DNA of 10,896 nucleotides from an uncultured Collinsella sp. (lineage in GTDB: Bacteria; Actinomycetota; Coriobacteriia; Coriobacteriales; Coriobacteriaceae): assembly GCA_900541135.1 (NCBI GenBank), contig UQIG01000047.1, forward strand, positions 1-10,896, written 5' to 3'. The notes below the pieces were generated by a model. It saw only the letters and a program-made list of their open reading frames with translations. It was not told the DNA's origin and made no database searches. Position numbers and translations under genes: made by a program. Position 1 is the first letter of the stretch; every line of letters starts with the position of its first letter. This document shows positions 5,104 through 10,896 of the stretch, piece by piece.

Positions 5104-6021
5104 CTATTTTTGAAAAAGTTTGCAGGCATTCTCCCAAGCGGCTTGCGCGATTGCCTCAGCATCCTCGCCGGTACGATCGACACGGTCGTTGACCAGCGTG
5201 TTTGCCGTAATGGAGATCATTGCGGGCTCGCATTCAAGACCGCGGATGGGCTCCGGAGCCATATACGGGCAATCCGTCTCGAACAAAATTCGATCGAGTG
5301 GGGTTGCCGCAAATGCCTCGCGCACATCGTCGTTGCGCTTAAAGGTGGCCGCACCGCCATAGGCGATATAGCAGCCCAAATCCACAAAGCGCTCCATCGT
5401 GGCGCGGTCCTCGCCAAAACAGTGCAGCACACAACCAGCCTGGGGCACACCCACCTCGCGCAGTACGTTGTACGCATCAACGTGCGAGGTGCGCTCCCCA
5501 TCCGAGTCCTCGTGACGCAGGTGCAGCTCCACCGGCACATTGCGGCGCACGGCAAGCTCGAGCTGGCGCGCCATGCAATCAATCTGCACGTTATGGGGTG
5601 CCGGCGCGATATCGTCGTCATAGTCCATGTGATAGTCCAGGCCGATTTCGCCAATACCGGCGCATAAGGGGTCATCAAGTGCGGCAACGACCTGTGCATG
5701 AACGTCGTCGGTATAGTCCGGCGCGCCATACGGATGCACGCCGGCAAGATACTTGATCTGCGGGATATCCTGCATCGGAAGAATCTCGCGCACCAGCCAG
5801 TCGCTATAGTCCGCCACGCTGCGCTTGTCGGCAATGGGGTCGAACATCGTCACCAACAGGTCGACGCCCGCGGCTTTGGCACGCAGGAGCGTCTCGGGCA
5901 CATCCTTGCCCCAAAACGAAAGCAGATGTGCATGCGTGTCGGCAAGCGGCGCCAAGGGCACGGGACAAGCAACCGTCTTCTTTTTCTTGGTAAACGTCAC
6001 GCGTTCGGCATTAGGCATCAT
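5104..6021 (-). CDS. tatD: TatD-family metal-dependent hydrolase / DNase
   Basis: TatD proteins are cytoplasmic TIM-barrel hydrolases of the amidohydrolase superfamily. Characterised members are Mg-dependent 3'-5' DNA/RNA exonucleases, with further roles proposed in nucleic-acid quality control. All metal-site motifs are present in the 305-aa product: ADTHAHL (27-33), GEIGLDYH (124-131), HLR (167-169), HCFGE (200-204) and ETDCPYMAP (248-256). The roughly 20-residue N-terminal extension with a KKKK patch (12-15) is longer than usual, as E. coli TatD is about 260 aa. ATG 6021 overlaps the end of rsmA by 11 nt and GGGAG precedes it by about 7 nt. The adjacent in-frame ATG at 6018 is equally possible. 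Overlap with rsmA implies translational coupling. Substrate specificity cannot be read from the sequence. Confidence 0.94.
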   Translation of the reverse strand: MMPNAERVTFTKKKKTVACPVPLAPLADTHAHLLSFWGKDVPETLLRAKAAGVDLLVTMFDPIADKRSVADYSDWLVREILPMQDIPQIKYLAGVHPYGAPDYTDDVHAQVVAALDDPLCAGIGEIGLDYHMDYDDDIAPAPHNVQIDCMARQLELAVRRNVPVELHLRHEDSDGERTSHVDAYNVLREVGVPQAGCVLHCFGEDRATMERFVDLGCYIAYGGAATFKRNDDVREAFAATPLDRILFETDCPYMAPEPIRGLECEPAMISITANTLVNDRVDRTGEDAEAIAQAAWENACKLFQK

Positions 6022-6871
6022 GGATTAGCTCCCGGGCCAGACGGACAAAGTCGGCAACATCGAGCGTCTCGGCGCGCGTGGTGGGTGCGATACCGCAAAC
6101 CTCAAAAGCGGCATCGAGCACGTCCTTGGCAAAACCGTTGGCGCTCATGGAATTGCGGATGGTCTTGCGACGCTGAGCAAATGCAGCATCAATCACGCGG
6201 GCCACAAATTCGCGATCGAGTCCTTCGGGTACCACGCCGTCAACACGGTCGATACGCACGACGGCCGAGTCCACGTGCGGCGCCGGCATAAAGCAACGCG
6301 GCGGCACCTCAAAGCGACCCGTCACCTGCGCATACAGGCCGAGCTTTGCCGTATAGCCGCCATAGGTCTTGTTGCCCGGCACTGCGGCAATGCGATCGGC
6401 AACCTCCTTTTGCACCATGACGACGGCGCGCTTGAGCGCGGGCATCGTCTGGAAGAACTGCAGGATGATTGTCGCCGCCACGTTATAGGGCAAGTTCGCG
6501 ACAAATACCGTGGGCTCGCCGCCGGCGGCCTGCTCAATCTGCTCCGGGCCCACCTTAAGCGCGTCGCCCATGATAAAGCGGAAGTTGGCGTAGTCGGCGG
6601 CGTGAGCATCGAGCACCGGCTCGAGCTCGGGATCTGCCTCAATCGACGTAACGCACGCCGCCTCCTGCAGCAGGGCCAACGTCAGCGTGCCGCAACCCGG
6701 GCCGACCTCGAGCACGCGCTCATCGCCCGCAAGCTCAGCGAGCTCACAGATACGTTCGATCACATGGTTGTCGATCAGGAAGTTCTGGCCCAGGCGATGC
6801 TTGGTCGCAAGGCCAAACTCCTCTAGCAGCTCCCTAGTTGCCGTGGGGTTTGCCAAAGGCGAAGTTGTCAT
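6011..6871 (-). CDS. rsmA: 16S rRNA dimethyladenosine transferase
   Basis: RsmA (KsgA) dimethylates the two adjacent adenosines A1518 and A1519 near the 3' end of 16S rRNA, a late step of 30S assembly; its loss classically gives kasugamycin resistance. The 286-aa protein has the family motifs in order: HRLGQNFLID (25-34), the SAM-binding VLEVGPGCGTLT (53-64), the acidic ribose-binding residue in SIEAD (76-80), the catalytic NLPYN (126-130) and FAQRRKTIRN (231-240). ATG 6871 has an excellent AAGGAGG five nucleotides upstream. It overlaps tatD by 11 nt. The metG terminator lies just upstream, leaving only about 35 nt for a promoter, so expression may depend partly on read-through. Confidence 0.97.
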   Translation of the reverse strand: MTTSPLANPTATRELLEEFGLATKHRLGQNFLIDNHVIERICELAELAGDERVLEVGPGCGTLTLALLQEAACVTSIEADPELEPVLDAHAADYANFRFIMGDALKVGPEQIEQAAGGEPTVFVANLPYNVAATIILQFFQTMPALKRAVVMVQKEVADRIAAVPGNKTYGGYTAKLGLYAQVTGRFEVPPRCFMPAPHVDSAVVRIDRVDGVVPEGLDREFVARVIDAAFAQRRKTIRNSMSANGFAKDVLDAAFEVCGIAPTTRAETLDVADFVRLARELIHDA

Positions 6872-6902
6872 GGTTGCCTCCTTAACATGGTGGCTGCATC
6901 GT

Positions 6903-6939
6903 AAAGCAAAAGGGCATGGACCGTTGCGGCCATGCCCTT
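6903..6939 (-). terminator. Terminator after metG
   Basis: A 10-bp stem, AAGGGCATGG (6910-6919) with CCATGCCCTT (6930-6939), is extended by CCG-ttg-CGG after a single-base bulge. On the minus strand it is followed by TTTTGCTTT. It sits 39 nt beyond the metG stop and directly before the rsmA ribosome-binding site. Confidence 0.8.
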
Positions 6940-6978
6940 ACAGCTAAACAGCAAATTGCCGATATGGCGCGCAGCGGC

Positions 6979-8580
6979 TTAGCCCAGACGCGGGAACAGC
7001 GGCTCGCCCTTCTCGACGGGCTGACCACCGGCAAGCAGGCCCCAAGCGCAAATGCCCTTGAGGTCGTCGCTCGCGGCCTCGTCCTCGCAGGACAGGCGGC
7101 GCAGGGCCTCGGCAGAAGTCTGGGGCATGAGCGGCATCAGCAGGTGAGCGGCAATGCGGATGGCCTCGAGCAGGTTGTAGATCACAAACGCCAGCTCGTC
7201 AGCCTTGGCCTCGTCCTTGGCAAGCGCCCAGGGCTCGGAGTCCTCGATGTAGTGGTTGGCGGCATGGATGAGCTCCATGACCTCGTCCTTAGCTCCACCA
7301 TAATCGAGCACGTCCATCTTGGCCATGTAGCGCTCGACCAGACCATCGGCGATCTTTGCCAGCGGGTTGTCGAACGCATCGAACGATGCGGGCTTGGCGG
7401 GCGCGCAACCATCAAAGTACTTGCCGCTCATGTTGAGCGAACGCGAGATAAGGTTGCCCCAGCTGTTGGCCAGGTCGGCGTTGTAGACCTGCTCCATGCG
7501 ATCGAAGCTGATGGCACCGTCGGTGCCGGGGACGACGTCGGTCATAAAGTAGTAGCGATAGCCCTCGACGCCCAACATGTCGATAACGTCCTGCGGAGCG
7601 ATGGCGTTGCCGCGGCTCTTGGACATCTTCTCGGCCTTGCCGGTCTCGGCATTGCGCACGGTCAGGAAGCCGTGGGCAAAGACGTGCTCGGGCAGGGCCT
7701 CGCCGATGGCCATGAGCATGGCGGGCCAAATGACGCAGTGGAAGCGGATGATGTCCTTGCCCACGATGTGGAACTGCGCGGGCCAGCGATAGGCCAGCTC
7801 GGCACGCGCCTCGTCGGTGTCGACACCGTAGCCGACGGCCGTCATATAGTTGAGCAGCGCATCGAACCACACGTAGGTCACGTGACCCTCGTCAAACGGG
7901 ACCTGAATGCCCCAGTCAAAGCTCGTACGGCTCACGGAAAGGTCATTAAGGCCGCCCTCGACAAAGCTACGTACCTCGTTCATGCGGAACGCAGGCTCGA
8001 CAAAGTCGGGGTGCTCGTCGTAAAGCTTGAGCAGCTTGTCCTGGAAAGCGGAAAGCTTAAAGAAGTAGGACTCCTCCTGCACGCGCTCAAGCGGACGGTG
8101 GCAGTCGGGGCACAGGTGCTGGCCGACGCTGCCGTACTCCTCGTCGCCCTTCTGGACCTGCGTATCGGTGAAGTAGGTCTCGTCAGGCACGCAATACCAA
8201 CCGTCGTAGCTGCCCTTATACAGGTAGCCGGACTCCTTCATGCGCTCCCACAGGTACTGCACGGCATGATGCTGGCGCGGCTCGGTGGTGCGGATGAAGT
8301 CGTCGTTGGAGATCTCGAGCTTGCTCCAAAGCTCCTTGAAGTGCGGAGCCTGGCTGTCGGTCCACTCCTGCGGCGTCATGTTGTGCTTGGCTGCGGCCTC
8401 GGCGACCTTCTCGCCGTGCTCGTCCATGCCGGTCAGGAACTTGACGTTATAGCCGGCGGAGCGACGATAACGGGCCTGAACGTCGGCGATGACGGTGGAA
8501 TAAGCCGTGCCCAGGTGCGGATCGGCGTTGACGTAGTAGATGGGCGTCGTGATAAAGAACGAAGGCTTACTTTGATCCAT
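6979..8580 (-). CDS. metG: Methionyl-tRNA synthetase
   Basis: This enzyme charges initiator and elongator tRNA-Met with methionine in the cytoplasm. The 533-aa protein is the short class I form and has no C-terminal EMAP-like tRNA-binding domain. The N-terminal FFITTPIYYVN (8-18) and HLGT (22-25, the HIGH motif) are clear. KMSKS is at 318-322 and the helical anticodon-binding domain occupies about 370-500, including NSWGNLISR (372-380). The connective-peptide zinc knuckle is YCVPDE (129-134) plus CPDCH (157-161). Where many bacterial enzymes have CxxC in the first half, this one has CxxD. ATG 8580 follows TGGAGGA by about 8 nt. rsmI ends 69 nt upstream with no terminator seen, and a terminator follows metG, so rsmI-metG probably form one transcript. 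Confidence 0.97.
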   Translation of the reverse strand: MDQSKPSFFITTPIYYVNADPHLGTAYSTVIADVQARYRRSAGYNVKFLTGMDEHGEKVAEAAAKHNMTPQEWTDSQAPHFKELWSKLEISNDDFIRTTEPRQHHAVQYLWERMKESGYLYKGSYDGWYCVPDETYFTDTQVQKGDEEYGSVGQHLCPDCHRPLERVQEESYFFKLSAFQDKLLKLYDEHPDFVEPAFRMNEVRSFVEGGLNDLSVSRTSFDWGIQVPFDEGHVTYVWFDALLNYMTAVGYGVDTDEARAELAYRWPAQFHIVGKDIIRFHCVIWPAMLMAIGEALPEHVFAHGFLTVRNAETGKAEKMSKSRGNAIAPQDVIDMLGVEGYRYYFMTDVVPGTDGAISFDRMEQVYNADLANSWGNLISRSLNMSGKYFDGCAPAKPASFDAFDNPLAKIADGLVERYMAKMDVLDYGGAKDEVMELIHAANHYIEDSEPWALAKDEAKADELAFVIYNLLEAIRIAAHLLMPLMPQTSAEALRRLSCEDEAASDDLKGICAWGLLAGGQPVEKGEPLFPRLG

Positions 8581-8649
8581 GGGGTTTGTCCTCCAGAAAA
8601 ACGTTGCATACAGGGGATGATTCTAGCGCAAGGGCTGGATATCCTCCAT

Positions 8650-9528
8650 CTATTGCATATCGAGCACCATGGCATAGACATCGCGCTTACGGCGCGAGTA
8701 CTTCTGCGACAGGCGCTTGGCCACCGCAGAGGCGGGCTCTCCCTCCTCGAGCGCGGCGCGGATATCCTCGCGCAGAGCCTCGTCGGGATCCGCTGCCGCG
8801 GCGCCAACCGGCACGATACCGGCCTCCTCATCTTCGCTCGGCGGCGCGATGACCAGCGCAATCTCGCCCTTTACCTCGCCGCGAGCACGCAGCTCCTCGG
8901 CGAGCTGGGCGGCGGGCCCGCGCAAGACCTCCTCGTGCAGCTTGGTGAGTTCGCGGCAGACGGCAACCTCACGTTGGGGAAAGACCTCCGCCACGGCCTC
9001 GAGCGTCGCCACGATGCGATGTGGAGACTCGTAGAAGATGAGTGCGCCGGGCACCACGGCAAGACGCTGCAGTCGGCGCACGCGGTCGCCGTGCTTGCGA
9101 CCCAAAAAGCCTTCGAAGAAGAAATGCTCGCAGGGAATGCCGGACGAAACGAGCGCCGTGACGCAAGCAGAAGGCCCGGGAATAACTTCGACGGGCACAT
9201 CGGCCTCACGCGCCGCCTCGACCAGCGCCTGGCCGGGGTCGGACACGCTCGGCATGCCGGCGTCCGAGGCAAAGGCGAGGGTCTCCCCCGCCAGCAGGCG
9301 GTCGACCAGGCCGGCGGCGCGGCTGGCGATCACATTCTCGTCGCAACGGACAAGCGGCTTGGAAATGCCCAGGTGCATCAGCAGCTTTGACGTCACACGC
9401 GTGTCTTCGCAGCAGATGACATCGGCAGCGGCAAAGGCTTCGCCAACGCGCGGGGACAGGTCGCCCAGGTTGCCGATGGGCGTGCCGACCACATAGAGTT
9501 TGCCCGTATGGGCGCTGTTTTGCGTCAT
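8650..9528 (-). CDS. rsmI: 16S rRNA cytidine-1402 2'-O-methyltransferase
   Basis: RsmI uses SAM to 2'-O-methylate C1402 in the 16S rRNA decoding centre (the N4-methyl is added by RsmH), tuning P-site fidelity. The 292-aa protein belongs to the tetrapyrrole-methylase-fold family. Visible motifs are VVGTPIGNLGD (13-23), EDTRVTSKLL (41-50), ASDAGMPSVSDPG (87-99), PGPSA (117-121), FFFEGFLGRK (136-145), ESPHR (167-171) and CRELTKLHEE (191-200). The C-terminal helical extension includes SQKYSRRKRDVY (274-285). ATG 9528 lies 6 nt after the stop of the GH5-like gene. The only Shine-Dalgarno-like sequence (TAGGTTG) overlaps that stop, which suggests translation depends on the upstream gene. Confidence 0.96.
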   Translation of the reverse strand: MTQNSAHTGKLYVVGTPIGNLGDLSPRVGEAFAAADVICCEDTRVTSKLLMHLGISKPLVRCDENVIASRAAGLVDRLLAGETLAFASDAGMPSVSDPGQALVEAAREADVPVEVIPGPSACVTALVSSGIPCEHFFFEGFLGRKHGDRVRRLQRLAVVPGALIFYESPHRIVATLEAVAEVFPQREVAVCRELTKLHEEVLRGPAAQLAEELRARGEVKGEIALVIAPPSEDEEAGIVPVGAAAADPDEALREDIRAALEEGEPASAVAKRLSQKYSRRKRDVYAMVLDMQ

Positions 9529-9534
9529 ATCAAC

Positions 9535-10596
9535 CTATTCAATCATGCCGCGCTCGAGCGTGCCGAGCGCCGCGCGGGCGTCCCATGCTGCAATGCGCTT
9601 CTCGGTCTTCCACGTTTGGAAGAACCAACCGGCAGCCGGCGCAAACGAAGCCAGCTGATTGGCGATAAACACGCGCTCGTAGGCATTGCGGCCCTCGGGC
9701 GTAACCGACGAGTTGGCAAAGATCGCCGCGCCCGACCATTCGCCCACCAGCACGGGGAACCCAGTTGAAATCGCTTCTTTAAGCTCGCGCTTGTTACGCG
9801 AAATCGCCGTCGTCAGCCCGCGGGGGCTCGTGATGTCGAGCGCATGCTCGTCGCGGTAATGGTACAGGTGAAGGTCCATGTAGACGTTCTTGTACTTGGC
9901 GCCGCGCATAAAATGCTTCCACTCGCTGGGATGCCCCGACGACGAGAAAACGACGATCTTATCCTCGGGCATATACGAACGGACGAGCTCGTAAGCATCG
10001 CGATAGAAATTGCGCAGGTAGTGAGCAGGAATGCCATCCGTCATGGTGAAGAGGCTCTTGCGGACACTCATCTGCGGCGTATCCAGCAGCTCAATACCCA
10101 GCAGGCTCTCGGCCTCGCCGTAGCGATCGGCCAAGCGCTCGAGCACGTCGAGTGCGACATGACGACCGTTGGTGGACGAATGCCACTCGGCAACAGCCTC
10201 CGGCGTGGCGGGCGAATCGTTGGAATCGCCCTGGCCACCGGGCACAGTCGCCAGGTCAAGCAGCACGCGAATGTCGTACTTGGCAGCCCACTCAATCGCG
10301 CGGTCGATGTAATCGACAACCGAGATGTAGGAGGCATCGGACTCCTGTGAGCCAAAGGCATACCAAGGCACCGGCAGGCGCACGGCGTTGAGGCCAATCT
10401 GCGCCATGCGACGGAAATCGTCCTCGCTCACAAACGTCTCGTAATGACGGCGCATGCGCTCGTTATAGGCGGCGGTGCCCATGGCCTCCTGCAGCTCGGC
10501 CGCGTTGGATGCACCGGTCGCCGCGTATAGCGACGGGGTCACCCAGGGCTCGGGAATAAACCAGCCAGAGAGATTAACGCCGAGTATCCTCTCCAT
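9535..10596 (-). CDS. GH5-like (exo-beta-1,3-glucanase-type) protein with altered active site
   Basis: The 353-aa protein resembles family 5 glycoside hydrolases of the exo-1,3-glucanase kind. It has GVNLSGWFIPEPWVTPSL (6-23), GLNAVRLPVPW (68-78), DLHLYHY (241-247), VLVGEWSGA (282-290) and GWFFQTWKTE (323-332). No signal peptide is seen, so it is probably cytoplasmic. Against the family pattern several active-site positions differ. LDLHGAPGSQ reads LDLATVPGGQ (113-122), the acid/base NEP reads DTP (172-174), and the aromatic in GWxFWxWKTE is Gln327. The nucleophile-type Glu286 and Arg73 remain. It may therefore bind sugar, use another chemistry, or be a pseudoenzyme. ATG 10596 was chosen for AAGGGGG about 5 nt upstream and because GVNLSGW then falls at the N-terminus. 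The open frame continues upstream to 10791, but with unfamily-like sequence. It is tightly coupled to rsmI. Confidence 0.85.
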   Translation of the reverse strand: MERILGVNLSGWFIPEPWVTPSLYAATGASNAAELQEAMGTAAYNERMRRHYETFVSEDDFRRMAQIGLNAVRLPVPWYAFGSQESDASYISVVDYIDRAIEWAAKYDIRVLLDLATVPGGQGDSNDSPATPEAVAEWHSSTNGRHVALDVLERLADRYGEAESLLGIELLDTPQMSVRKSLFTMTDGIPAHYLRNFYRDAYELVRSYMPEDKIVVFSSSGHPSEWKHFMRGAKYKNVYMDLHLYHYRDEHALDITSPRGLTTAISRNKRELKEAISTGFPVLVGEWSGAAIFANSSVTPEGRNAYERVFIANQLASFAPAAGWFFQTWKTEKRIAAWDARAALGTLERGMIE

Positions 10597-10661
10597 CACT
10601 GCCCCCTTCGGATCGTGCAGGCCGAGCCTGCATCGTATTGCATAGGAAAAGTATCGTTTTG

Positions 10662-10690
10662 AGTATACCCGCGCATGCGGACAGACGACC
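10662..10690 (-). promoter_or_regulatory. Candidate promoter of the GH5-like gene
   Basis: TATACT (10667-10662) on the minus strand is a near-consensus -10, about 65 nt upstream of ATG 10596. At a 17-nt spacer the -35 would be GGTCGT (10690-10685), a poor match that coincides with a dyad operator. This is the first promoter-like sequence after the upstream tRNA terminator. Confidence 0.5.
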
Positions 10691-10698
10691 GAACGGTC
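10687..10698. promoter_or_regulatory. TetR-type operator-like dyad
   Basis: GACCG-aa-CGGTC is a perfect 5+5 dyad with a 2-nt centre, the form recognised by many TetR-family repressors. A second, wider pair (ACAGAC 10681-10686 with GTCTGT 10696-10701) overlaps it. It covers the -35 of the GH5-like gene promoter. No TetR gene lies in the window, so the regulator is unknown. Confidence 0.45.
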
Positions 10699-10835
10699 TG
10701 TAAAGTGGCGCAAAAGCGGGAGGAATGTCTGAGCGGGCGGGCCCGAGATGTGCACGCACGTCGGAAGTAAGCGCCGGAAAGCGCATCCCACTCTGAAGCC
10801 AAATTCCGGGACGCAATTTCCGCAGAGCCCTCAAT

Positions 10836-10865
10836 AAAAGAAAAGGACCCCTTTGCAGAGGTCCT
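10836..10865 (-). terminator. Terminator of the right-edge tRNA
   Basis: On the minus strand the stem AGGACCTC/GGGGTCCT (8 bp including one T-G pair, 10865-10858 with 10851-10844) has a 6-nt loop and is followed by TTTTCTTTT. It lies 11-12 nt past the tRNA 3' end. The stretch 10597-10835 that follows holds only the GH5-like gene promoter, the dyad and a leader; no gene is seen in it. Confidence 0.85.
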
Positions 10866-10876
10866 AGTCAATTCAA

Positions 10877-10896
10877 GGTGGCGGGGAAGGGAATCG
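10877..10896 (-). tRNA. 3' end of a tRNA cut by the window edge, type undetermined
   Basis: On the minus strand the window begins inside a T-loop (CGATT of TTCGATT). The T-stem 3' strand CCCTT (10891-10887), acceptor 3' strand CCCCGCC (10886-10880), discriminator A (10879) and CC (10878-10877) follow. The next base is T, so CCA is not fully encoded. A terminator follows. The 5' strand should begin GGCGGGG. Amino-acid identity cannot be set without the anticodon. Confidence 0.75.

Noticed and set aside
6916..9390. Very long (824-codon) plus-strand open frame opposite metG and rsmI
   Set aside because: Both metG and rsmI are unmistakable on the minus strand. The antisense frame spans two genes and their gap, has no family motifs, and follows from high GC codon bias.
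9457..9467. GGGACAGGTC within rsmI, similar to the arm of the palindromic element at 2262
   Set aside because: It lies in coding sequence, matches only about nine bases and has no inverted partner, so it is probably coincidence.
10597..10834. Minus-strand open frames upstream of the GH5-like start
   Set aside because: They cross the -10, the dyad and the leader and lack good ribosome-binding sites. The sequence is Arg/Ala/Pro-rich, as expected for chance frames. The GH5 family N-terminus fits the ATG at 10596.

Overview
The window looks like chromosome of a high-GC Gram-positive bacterium. The gene content, protein style and layout fit a Coriobacteriia member such as Collinsella. This is inferred from recognised protein families and was not tested by a search. 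Almost everything is housekeeping, densely packed and on the minus strand. The one confident plus-strand gene is a tiny membrane protein.

Read in the direction of minus-strand transcription (right to left), the window opens with the 3' end of a tRNA at the right edge and its terminator. Next comes a 238-bp gap with a promoter and a TetR-type dyad. It precedes a glycoside-hydrolase-family-5-like gene that lacks several catalytic residues, followed 6 nt later by rsmI (16S rRNA C1402 2'-O-methyltransferase), then metG (methionyl-tRNA synthetase) and a terminator. rsmA/ksgA (16S rRNA dimethyladenosine methyltransferase) and tatD (metal-dependent hydrolase) follow, overlapping by 11 nt. A tRNA-Leu(CAG) with its own good promoter and terminator is next.

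Beyond tRNA-Leu, a 64-bp block holding the end of the tRNA and its terminator is duplicated 189 bp away. Between the copies lies a string of short hairpins and an inverted T-arm-like fragment. Then come an SPFH/band-7 membrane protein, rlmH (23S rRNA methyltransferase) only 6 nt downstream of it, and proC (pyrroline-5-carboxylate reductase). A 134-bp nested palindrome with a strong terminator at its core separates proC from the convergent 57-aa membrane protein gene. That small gene is divergent from serS (seryl-tRNA synthetase). The left edge carries an unrecognised 125-aa gene with a LexA/SOS-box-like dyad in its promoter, and a truncated tRNA-Arg(ACG).

The unifying theme is translation: two aminoacyl-tRNA synthetases, three rRNA methyltransferases and three tRNAs. 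The items most worth a second look are the degenerate GH5 protein coupled to rsmI, the SOS-like promoter of the unknown gene, the tRNA-Leu end duplication with its hairpin array, and the long palindromic element between convergent genes.
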